Below are positions 54,924 to 64,000 of a stretch of 64,000 nt of DNA, one piece after another; position 1 is the stretch's first letter, and every line of letters begins with the position of its first letter. The stretch is from assembly GCA_033675265.1 (NCBI GenBank), contig JAUJYZ010001545.1:847001-911000 (forward strand), written 5' to 3'. A program made the translations under genes and the position numbers. The notes beneath the pieces were generated by a model that worked only from the letters and a program-made list of their open reading frames with translations, did not search any database and had not been told where the DNA came from. Origin of the DNA: Actinostola sp. cb2023. Lineage: Eukaryota; Cnidaria; Anthozoa; Actiniaria; Actinostolidae.

Positions 54924-55717
54924 CAGGGGCGTAGCGTGCATATACATACGCACGTGCGTACAATTTAAAATACTTAAAATATAAATATTATAAGAAACAT
55001 TAAAATATTTAAAAAAAATGAAATCTAAGACAAAATCTTAACAGCTGAATTAGTTTAAACTTCCTGGAAACTACTCACAGAAGGCAGGAAAATGCTATTT
55101 TGGAGACTCTATACCTCAAAATTTTTCGGGGGCCATGTCCCCGCATCCCCCTACGAGCTCGCGCCTTCGCCGCCGCTCGTCAGATTGCCGGTATCCCCAA
55201 TAAATTTCCGCTTGCAGTCAGTCATTCAGTAGGCATGCATGTATAATAATAATTGTAGTTAGTACAGTCTCAAACAAAATAAATACCAAAATTTAAGCTG
55301 CCTTCGCCTCGGGTTGTTATATCGCTATTAGCGATATATATAACGGTAGCGGTATATAATCCGTTTAGGGGGCAACTGCCCCCCCCCCCCCTCCCCCCCC
55401 CCCCCCCTCCCCCTGTGCTGTGTACGGCCCCTGATACATAAATCCTTTAGGCATTACCTTTACATAAATCCTTTATATAACCTTTACATAAATCCCCAAA
55501 AGAAATGAGTGATAAATGCATTTTACTATGTATTTAGGTAGCGAAAAAGTCCGCTGGAAAACGAAGAAAATGGTATTTCCAAGGCTCTAGATTTCTAAAT
55601 TTTCAGGGGAGGCATGCCTCCTCACCCCCCTAGAAGCTCACGCCTTCGGCGTTCGTTGCTATGTGCGTACATTGGGGGGGGGGGGGGGGGGGGGGGGGTG
55701 GGAACGCTACGCCCCTG
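54924..55717. mobile_element. hAT-like element with CAGGGGCGTAGCG termini
   Basis: The left CAGGGGCGTAGCGT and right ACGCTACGCCCCTG are inverted. Inside are two related sections ('catgcctcc...ctagaagctcacgcc' and 'catgtccccgc...acgagctcgcgcc'), plus polyC and polyG runs. No transposase frame was found. Confidence 0.65.
55379..55413. repeat. polyC tract with T interruptions
   Basis: C runs inside the hAT-like element. A polyG run follows at 55,674-55,699. Confidence 0.9.
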
Positions 55718-55793
55718 CTTTCCATCACCTGATATATCCCCAAGAGAGGAGATATGAAAATAGCCCTTCTCTTGGCTGTACTTATTGACATCA

Positions 55794-55994
55794 GACGCAT
55801 TTGTACAGGCTTAGCCTCGAGTCGGTGTAAATTATTCACAAATATCAACGAGAACACGAAAAAATGTTGACATGAAACAATAGAAACATTTTTCAATTGC
55901 ACGGACTGGTTTCTGAATCGAGGCTAAGCCTGTACAAATGCGTCTTTTGTCAAGGACAGCGGTGATCTTTAAACAACGCGAAACTGGAGTATTA
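55794..55994. mobile_element. Foldback element (aatactccagtttcg family), copy 2, left end truncated
   Basis: Inner arms cagacgcatttgtacaggct and the inverse, ending gcgaaactggagtatt as in the 29,666 copy. The left outer terminus is missing. Confidence 0.75.
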
Positions 55995-55999
55995 TGAAG

Positions 56000-57660
56000 T
56001 TTTATTTTACGTGCGTTGTGCGTCAGCAGGAGAATGTATTTATAGGTAAAACTATCTATTATTAACCATGTCAACAGGAGGGAAATTTGCATGAGCATGC
56101 GCTTAACCGCTGGACCATAAAAGCGTAATTTCGGAAGCACAAAAACCGATTATAGTAATAATAACGCTATATTTTATTCTGTTGCTATTTTGATCATCAG
56201 AGTTCGACAAAAAGGCTTAATATAGTCAAATGTTAATTTAATTCTGGCTTTTCACTGCACACTGGCTATTCACAAAATTCGTATTTTGTTTGATATTGAA
56301 CGGCACAGGAAGCCCAAGCTGGAATTTTGTGGATTATAACTTAATTTGTTTTTCTATAAATACTGTAACAACAGTCTTGAAACTGTCCTGGTGTCTTGTG
56401 GTATTTATTTACTATACCTGTACAAAGTTTCATCGAATTTGAAAACAATTTAGATGTCTTCCCAGACCTTTCCATGAAGATATTTTTGTTGTTATCATGA
56501 AAAACTGTAATTTTATCTATTCTGGCGATTTTTTCCAACAATCTCAATAACATATACTGAAAGCATATGGTATATAGTTCTATGAAATGGTAAAATTTTT
56601 GTGGAGTTTTGGGCTGGATTTCAAGCAATATGCAAAAAATGTATATTTTTGAGTAATGAAATTTATGCAAACTTTACACTTCAATAAAGTGTTTACACTT
56701 TGACCGATCTCAGCATAATATCTAAAAATATGACCTTGGATGGGAATATTACAAGAACATTGGAACACTGACAGAAGAGGCCCCACCATAAAACGAATAC
56801 CATAATAAATGTGTTGACGATTAATTCACTTTCTACAAATTATGACGAAGATATTGTCGAAAATCTTCGACCAAGCGATTTTTCCCAGAGAAGTTACTGG
56901 AATTTTTCAAAACAGGAAACATGACTTTAATGAATTATGTTGTGGATATTGTGGAGATTTCGGCTCAATTTCGAGATAACTAACTTTAAAGATTGGGATA
57001 ATTGAGTATTCCAGACATCATACCCAAGTTTATCTTCGTTTATTTGAAGTTGATTTGGTGTTGATGAAGGCTAAAATATAATAATATACATTCCATATGT
57101 ATAAGAATTGACTAAATGTATTTACTTTCCCTTACATCTTCTTCGCGACTGAGCTTGCAACGTCGACAAACTGTTTACTCCATGTCAGCTGGCCGCCATG
57201 TTGTCCAAAATAGAGTATTTAGCACAGCAAAAGAACAGGAATTTGATTACAAATAAAGGCATAATATTCTAATATTTCGATCAATGAAATATCTTTAAGG
57301 CACAAAGATAGCATTAAGAATTCATTTCTGCGTGTTCAGTACATACAATTCTCGTAATACGTCCGCAAAAACTGTAAACATTGGAACCAAACAACTTGTG
57401 TCGAGTACATATCATCTTGTATTCATCTGACTGTGGCGACACTCCGCTATTGCGAATATTGAGATTTTATGTGATTAATAAGACCTATTATAATAATCGC
57501 GTAAAAAAAAATATTGCAAAGCTTTAGACAATGAAAAAAAAAAATTGCACGCCAAGAAGTTTGGAAAAAAATCATCTGCATGTCGAGAAAGTCCTACCCC
57601 CCCCTACCCTACGCCCCCCCCCTCCCCCTTCACATTTCTAATGGTGCTTCCCTTATTTGC
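56000..57660. other. AT-rich intergenic DNA
   Basis: No gene, satellite or inverted repeat strong enough to report, apart from short polyA and polyC runs. Short open frames lack supporting features. Confidence 0.5.
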
Positions 57661-57725
57661 TGCAACTCGTTTTATTTGTTGCAACTCGTTTTATTTGTTG
57701 CAACTCGTTTTATTTGTTGCAACTT
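57660..57725. repeat. 18-bp repeat tgcaactcgttttatttg
   Basis: Four tandem copies directly before the left end of the inverted-repeat element. Confidence 0.85.
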
Positions 57726-57736
57726 CAGTGATTGGT

Positions 57737-59089
57737 GGCATGCTGTAATTCGAAGAACACCGGAACGTTGGAATACCAGAACGTTGGAACACCGGAACGT
57801 TGGAACACCGGAACACCAGAACACCGGAACACCGGAACGCCGGAACACCGGAACACCGGAACACCGGAACGTCGGAACGTCGGAACGTCGGAACGTCGGA
57901 ACGTCGGAACGTCGGAACGTCGGAACGTCGGAACGTCGGAACGTCGGAACGTCGTCGGAACGTCGGAACGTCGGAACGTCGGAACGTCGGAACGTCGGAA
58001 CGTCGGAACGTCGGAACGTCGGAACGTCGGAACGTCGGAACGTCGGAACGTCGGAACGTCGGAACGTCGGAACGTCGGAACGTCGGAACGTCGGAACGTC
58101 GGAACGTCGGAACGTCGGAACGTCGGCGTGTAAAACGCCGGCGTGCATTTGGAGTTAACGCAAGGCAATCGCAAAGCAAACCCTGCCGATGTTTGCGTTT
58201 GTTTAGCGTTTACTAAATGAACGCAAAGCAAACCCAAAGTAAACTCTCATGGATTTCATGTTCGAAAGCATTCAAACATCGTTAAATATATTTAAGCTTA
58301 CAATGTAATACAATAATTCAGTACTTCAAGTTTACCGTAAATGTACAAAATAATGCACACACAAAATACACAAAATCAAACACACCTCAGCAAACTGAAA
58401 GCGAGCAAAATTATCCTAAACTAAAAGCGATTTCTGTGTCTTTCTGTGTCGAAATCTCATTGCCAAAGGACATGAATTCGAAGACATTTTAGATAAAAGA
58501 TGACGATGTTTTCGCAAAGAATGAAAGGAACACAACTAGACATCAACTAGACACTTGGCGCCGAGATCTGTCACGTTACGTCACACAAAGAAACCGCTAA
58601 TCAGATGACAAGGGAGTAATAGCGGATCGTAGCGAATGGCTTCGCAAAGTTTGCTCTTCAAAGTCCGAAAAGTTAAATGTACCAGTCGAAGATCAATTTA
58701 ATCCCTCCAAATATGTACAAATATGACAATTCCGAACCAGAAATCTTCCTTTATTTTCCTTTGTAATTCACATATTCATTTACGTTCGGTTCGGGTTGCT
58801 CAAAAATAGAACTATGTAGATTTTCTGTACAACGGCAAAGCAAACGGTTGTTGTTGTGAAACGTCTGGCATTTACAACAGTCAAAAAAAGTTAATGTTCA
58901 ATATATTCTACAATTTGAGTACATAAATGAAAAATAAATCAGAAAAAAACGAAGAAAATGTTGTTCCGGTGTTCCGGTGTTCCGACGTTCCGGTGTTCCG
59001 GTGTTCCGGTGTTCCGGTGTTCCGGTGTTCCGGTGTTCCGGTGTTCCGACGTTCCGGTGTTCGGTTGTTCCCTCGAATTACAGCATGCC
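57737..59089. mobile_element. 1.35-kb inverted-repeat element with terminal 8-bp satellite arrays
   Basis: The left terminus GGCATGCTGTAATTCGA is exactly inverted at the right (TCGAATTACAGCATGCC). Just inside the left end lie about 45 units of GGAACACC or GGAACGTC (57,763-58,127). Just inside the right end lie about 13 units in opposite orientation (58,960-59,065). The ~830-bp centre has repeats of gcaaagcaaac but no transposase. The long open frames through the arrays (all six frames are open) are artefacts. Confidence 0.8.
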
Positions 59090-59220
59090 GTGATTGGTCA
59101 ATTTCGTACTAAAAATAGCGAACGCCTGCCATAAAACGATCGAACAAGCGTAGCGGCCACATCAGTCACTCGATCGCTCTTGGATAAAAGGTGTAGTCGT
59201 GCTTTTAATATATCTGCAAA

Positions 59221-59334
59221 ATGATTGAAGACAACGATTCCTTCGATACATATAATGCTGTCACTTCGAAGAACAGAGAACACATGGTCAAAGAAATAGC
59301 GAAGACAAAACCTGAAAAGATGGCATTGCTAAAG
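59221..59334 (+). CDS. Possible first exon, 38 codons, of an unidentified gene
   Basis: Starts ATGATTGAAGAC in an 'aaaATGA' context and reads MIEDNDSFDTYNAVTSKNRE, then HMVKEIAKTKPEKMALLK, followed by gtatgt as donor. It is acidic, then basic, with no signal peptide. No convincing phase-0 second exon was found. Function unknown. Confidence 0.3.
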
Positions 59335-59339
59335 GTATG

Positions 59340-61480
59340 TTGCATCAGTCCCAGTAAAACTACTGGCCATATTAGGAACTCGTACTATATCGAAGGTTTT
59401 CAAAGCTTTTGGAGCAAAGAGAACGACTACAGTTCGACTCCCAGAGCACGTAATGATTATATTCTTTCACTCAGGATCGAAGCTGTCTCAGGTTTTCGGT
59501 TTGAAATAAAAATTCGTTTTCAAAGAAAAACACCGACATGACGTACGGACTCGTGTCTGATCGACGGCAGAGTAAAACTAAAAGCCGTATACTGCTGTTG
59601 CTTTTTAAAAACGCAGTGTCTGGGTTTTGAAAATACTACTTCTCTGGCAGTCATTTTTTTGTATAATTTTAAACGTAAACAATTAATTTAACGAGTCAAA
59701 CTTCCTTACGCTTCGTTTGGGCTTCGAAATACCTTGTGACATTGCGCCATGGATTTGTCTCTCGGTCTCGCTACACGTACTTCAGATCAAATCGCATATC
59801 AACACAACACGAGAAATTTGACATCGCGAACTGCCAGACAAGGTTTTAAAAATTCGATTTTTATGTATAATTTGAAGCGTAAGTAATTAATTTAACCGAT
59901 TCAAACCATCCTAGCTTTGTTTAGGCTTCGAATTTATGTAAGCTTACCTTGTATTCGTTTTCAAATCAGCACGTACATGAGCTTACATTAAGCTTTACGC
60001 ATCGCATTGCCGGACAGGTTTTTACTAGATGTCCGATCCGGCAGTCGATGTAACAAATGTAACAGAGCTAGGATAATTTGAATCGCAGTAAATTAATTGT
60101 TTATGATTTTTTTACACTGCCGGACATCTAGTAAACTGAACGTTTTCCGTGCAGAGAAAGCGTTCTGCTGTCATTTTATTTGCATAATAGAAACCACCAG
60201 CGCAGACAACTCAGCCGCAGAACATTCGATTATCGCCTATAAACTACCTAAGAATAGTAGAGAAACCTATTACCATCCTATACATGTATTCGGTTTGATC
60301 TTAACTAGTTCATTACTAGCGACACTTGGAATATTTCAAGCTCGACATGCACGTACGAAAGTTAAACGGATTAACCAAAGTTCACGCAATCGCTTCTTGG
60401 AGTGAATTTCGCCTTAAACTACAAATAAAAGCCCAAAAATACACTTCAAAACAAGTAATCAATAATAAACAATAGCTTATTTCACTTTGATACTTTGTAT
60501 AAACTTTAACTGAACAATATTTGCTGCGAAGCCGTAAGGCAGAGCAGCAGACTCCGGGGGGGGGGGGGGGGGGGTCAAGTGGTAGGGTGATCAGCGGTCC
60601 TTTTAGGGTCAAAAATATTTCCTGTGTGTACCTTTTAGGGTTCGGACACAAAAGTCAGTTATGTAACATGAGTCCCGTACCTTTTAGGGTCAATTGAAAG
60701 AACAGAAGAAAGATATTGTCCAGGCACTGATTAAACGATATCAGCACAATCACTTTTTCGCCATATATGGTCATATATGTCGTACCTTTTAGGGGTTGAA
60801 ATCAACATGGCTTCAAGAGCTCTTTTAATTTATGCATACCTTTTGGGGTCGTTTCCGAAACCGACCGCCGATCACCCCGATCGCGCTCCCCCCAATCCCC
60901 ATCCCCCCAATCCCCATATCCCCATCCCCATCACCATCAAGCTTGCCAAATGAACACTTTGGTTTACGTAGTTGGAAGCTTGCCATTTTGAATGAATCGA
61001 TGCTGGGTAAGCGCTTGTTTTCTACAGTTTTATCAAATGTCAAAGTCAACGTTATTCATTGCTGAAAGCATTCATGTCATTCATCAAGGTCAAGAACCAT
61101 GTAGTGTTTAATATATGTCAAGTTCAGCAATGGAATACTTCTACAGTTGATCATATGATTGAAAGAATTAAGGAGACAGGATGTATTTGCGCATGGATGT
61201 CCTTGAAAGACAAATCATCCGGGATACAGCCATTAATCACATGCTATCGCTGACTGACAGTGATCAAGTTCACTGACATATTAATTGTGGCAGCTATATG
61301 GGAACAAATCAGTCACTCCACGCTGGGTCAGAGGCCACCCCTCAACGTATCATGTATTTCTGTCGCTTTTTACCGGCTCGGCTAAGTAATTAAGACTGGG
61401 GATGAGTAACTTGTAGACCGGAAGTCTAGAGAAGGAATAATGCAGGACTGTGACGTGTGGTAAGAGTTAAAATTTCGACA
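59340..61480. other. Intergenic or intronic DNA with polyG and 'ccttttagggtc' repeats
   Basis: A polyG run at about 60,556-60,574 is followed by five scattered copies of taccttttagggtc (60,597-60,850), and a cccatccccc-rich stretch at 60,890-60,935. An open frame at 60,097-60,405 has no supporting motif. Confidence 0.5.
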
Positions 61481-61489
61481 TGGTTTGAA

Positions 61490-61941
61490 ATATGGCGGCA
61501 AATATTGGAGAGAGGTAAGCATTGGCTTTATTTCGGTGTTTTCGGTTTTAAAATCGGACTAATATTTAGCGAGATATGACCTCTAGTAAATTTGGTTTGA
61601 TCTTGAGTTCGTAGCGGTGAATGACGGATTTTTCTCCGAGTTTAGAATATTTTTCTTTGCTTCTTTGACAAAATAATCAAAAATCTAAAACGATACGATT
61701 CGAGATTGATTCCTCTGCTTCAAGAATATTGTCGAATTATCTCTCTGTCTTGGGAACTGTATTTTTTAGACCAAGCGTTTTAGATACAACTGTCACACAT
61801 TCACGTAAACGGAAAAGATTCCCGATCGGCGAATACGCACGACAGAAGAAGATAGCAAAAGAACAACTTGTTGAAGACAAAGTGAAGACTCAACAAAACA
61901 TCAAGCTTCTACGTTCTAAATTGAATTACAGAAAAGAAAAG
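61490..61941 (+). CDS. Two 5' exons of a basic coiled-coil protein, partial
   Basis: Exon 1 (about 61,490-61,513) reads MAANIGER and ends at gtaagc in phase 2. Exon 2, after tattttttag (61,759), continues PSVLDTTVTHSRKRKRFPIG, EYARQKKIAKEQLVEDKVKT, QQNIKLLRSKLNYRKEK, then gtaatc. HSRKRKR looks like a nuclear localisation signal, and the following charged heptad-like stretch suggests a coiled coil. A possible later exon lies at about 62,371-62,488 (VEVSGQDIKMLKENC...), but its phase does not fit directly. Family not recognised. Confidence 0.45.
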
Positions 61942-62958
61942 GTAATCTTAGTTGAGATAAATTATACAATTTATATATAGATTTCAAAGCATATACAAAG
62001 CAGGAAATCAGATCTAAATAGTGTATCTAAATTATCATTATGTTAGGATATTCTTGATAAAATGCATATATATTTTGAGATATAAATGATAGGTACATTT
62101 TATAGTGATCGAGCATTGAAACAAAACTATATTTGTATTTAATGTTGCTTTAATACTAAAATAAATAAATACAAATAATGTTTTTATTTGATATTTATAT
62201 TGTCTTGAGACCATACTGGTAAAGAAAGTAAGTTGTTTTGCTGGAATTTCATGTACATAATATCTACAATAATTATTCTTTGACTCGATGAGAAAACAAA
62301 GATCAAGTTATACTCCCTTGTATTTCATGGTCTGATCTTACTCTTAGAAACAGTGTGTCTTTGTTTAGCAGGGTAGAAGTATCAGGCCAAGACATCAAAA
62401 TGCTAAAAGAAAATTGTTCTTTGTATTTTAATAATTGTGCTATTTTTGATACTAAAGCTAGCCAGACTGCATGGACTATTACTGCAGAAGTAAAATATGT
62501 TTGTGTGATCAATGTTAGTATGGCTATGTCATCCTTTGAAATATATTTTATAATAAAAAAATGTATTGGTTTGGCACAGCTTTAGAATACCCACCTTAGT
62601 CAATAGATCACAGAATTACTGAACTTCAAAATGTATAAACACATTTATCACACCAGAAGTAAACTCAGTCGTTCTACCTGATCAGGCGGGTATTCTAGCT
62701 GATATTGAATATACAATGTTAATTAACAATAACAATTAACCATTTAGACTGAATAGAAACATTGATATAACTTAGTAGCATTGTTTAATTAGTTAATTTT
62801 AATATCAGTGTTTCACAAAGGGCAGTTTATTCCAACAATATGAACATATTTATTTATCTAAGAATAATATTGACTGCTACATGTATGTAAAGAGTCAAAA
62901 GGAAATATGTGTACATAATTTACATGATTGTAAACCCTAATTTTAGTATTTTATTATA

Positions 62959-63108
62959 TAGAGTGATGGCACTAGTAATAACCCGTGAAATAAAATCTAA
63001 TAGTTAGTGACTAATAGTCAGATCAAAACAAAAGAAAACAATGGAATTAGTGTCTAGTAATATCTACTTGGCTAATATCTGTTTCACGGGTTAAGTGCCA
63101 TCACTCTA
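62959..63108. mobile_element. 150-bp foldback element
   Basis: Arms tagagtgatggcactagtaa, running through acccgtgaaa, and their inverse. AT-rich centre. Confidence 0.85.
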
Positions 63109-63444
63109 ATCACAAATCACATGTATATAGTCTGAACTGAGTATAATATAATTTATTTATACAATCACTATTTACATGTATATAAGTCTCAGTCTGAACC
63201 AAGTATAATATAAATGTATTATATAATCCCAATATTTACATGTATATAGTCTGAACCGAACTTATAATATATAAATTGCTTATATCCTGTATAATTATGA
63301 AATGTGAAATATAATAAAGTAAACTACATACCTGAGCTTGTATTAAATATCTTAGTGCTGGGCAATCCCAAAAGCATTCCAGAAACCATAATTAAATGAA
63401 ACAGTAAAAACCTCACTATTTTTATTGTATTTGAATAATAATAA

Positions 63445-63462
63445 TAATAATAATAATAATTT
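63445..63462. repeat. ATA microsatellite
   Basis: A run of (aat)n near the right edge. Confidence 0.9.
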
Positions 63463-63565
63463 CTTAAAGACGCATTAACCGAAGTCTCAATGCTTTTTAC
63501 AATGTAAACAAAAAACACAACCTTGGCATAACTGGTATCTTCAATTGCTTTCATTAACACTGAGT

Positions 63566-64000
63566 TCATTCCGGCCGTTCATTCCGTGGTACACGAACGT
63601 GCTCATCATTCATTCGATTGAATATGTAGCTCAATTTCCTGTCATCTATAACTAGAACACGAATGACTGCCGTAGTTTCTGTAGTTGTGTGACCAAACGA
63701 ATTATGAGAAATAACTTGATTTAAAATCAAATTGAAAACCTCAAAGGGAACTTCCCGGGTCAATGTGCAGAACCATGGTGTAGTTGAAGTTGGCGTTGAA
63801 CGGAGTCTTCGAAGGATAGCTTCATGAACTCGAAACAGCGTACGTACAGCCATAGGCCACATATCCATGAAAACATGACTATTTAAATGACGAACAGAAC
63901 CATATTGATCGCACACATTTCTCACTAAACCATCTATTCCATTGAAGATCTTTCTCACGGCATCTCGCTGTTGATCATCGCTGTCTATCTTCCCTAAAAT
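63566..64000 (-). CDS. Unidentified ORF running off the right edge
   Basis: Open for 144 codons from the window edge to a TGA at 63,566. It reads KIDSDDQQRDAVRKIFNGID, then YGSVRHLNSHVFMDMWPMAV, RTLFRVHEAILRRLR, FCTLTREVPFEVFNLILNQV, and ends NRMNDEHVRVPRNERPE. Balanced composition with helix-like patterning and no low complexity suggests a real coding exon. I see no catalytic motif or signal I can name. It could be a host gene or the coding region of a mobile element. The 5' part lies outside the window. Confidence 0.5.
   Translation of the reverse strand: MLGKIDSDDQQRDAVRKIFNGIDGLVRNVCDQYGSVRHLNSHVFMDMWPMAVRTLFRVHEAILRRLRSTPTSTTPWFCTLTREVPFEVFNLILNQVISHNSFGHTTTETTAVIRVLVIDDRKLSYIFNRMNDEHVRVPRNERPE

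Noticed and set aside
57580..58237. Long open frames in all directions (RNVGTSER and DVPTFRRS type repeats)
   Set aside because: Products of an 8-bp satellite, which cycles through all frames; not a protein.

Overview
The window reads as animal nuclear DNA, most likely from an anthozoan cnidarian such as a stony coral. The evidence is: short exons with GT-AG introns; a secreted protein with a 'CWSG' cysteine module I associate mainly with cnidarians; a single-exon class-A-like GPCR; and very many short foldback elements, polyC/polyG runs and 'accctatcc...ggcacata' repeats of a kind I associate with coral and anemone genomes. The species assignment is inference. No bacterial, viral or organellar genes were recognised.

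Layout. 3.1-3.4 kb (+): a small conserved-looking membrane protein. 5.5-8.1 kb (-): a complete five-exon sterol desaturase/fatty-acid hydroxylase family enzyme (351 aa). 8.5-18.9 kb (+): a complete six-exon multipass membrane protein (418 aa) of an uncharacterised family; its introns carry minisatellites and several foldback transposons. The two genes are divergent, with starts 437 bp apart. 21.9-22.9 kb (+): an intronless GPCR. 24.9-28.2 kb: a ~71-bp minisatellite split by a 2.2-kb insertion. 30.5-32.0 kb (+): a four-exon secreted protein with a His/Gly/Arg-rich repeat tail. 33.35-53.6 kb (+): a complete 18-exon mitochondrial-type thioredoxin reductase (522 aa) ending Gly-Cys-Sec-Gly, with a SECIS element in the 3' UTR. 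Its 10.2-kb intron 11 holds a nested cluster: a plus-strand ORF of unknown function and, on the minus strand, CDADC1-like (double cytidine/dCMP deaminase) genes or fragments, plus a recent ~780-bp tandem duplication. 53.6-57.7 kb is transposon debris. 57.7-59.1 kb is an inverted-repeat element whose two ends carry 8-bp satellite arrays in opposite orientation. 59.2-64.0 kb holds weakly supported exons and, at the right edge on the minus strand, an open reading frame that runs off the window.

The genes do not form one pathway. The strongest functional reading is the thioredoxin reductase, where both the N-terminal CVNVGC disulfide and the C-terminal GCUG redox tail are visible and splice phases join through all 18 exons. 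The most unusual material is structural. Two different TTAA-flanked elements sit inside a minisatellite whose repeat unit contains TTAA. A 2.3-kb element carries oriented copies of a 15-bp motif facing inward from both halves. A 130-bp tandem repeat carries an exon-like open segment. One gene's stop codon lies inside a transposon target-site duplication.
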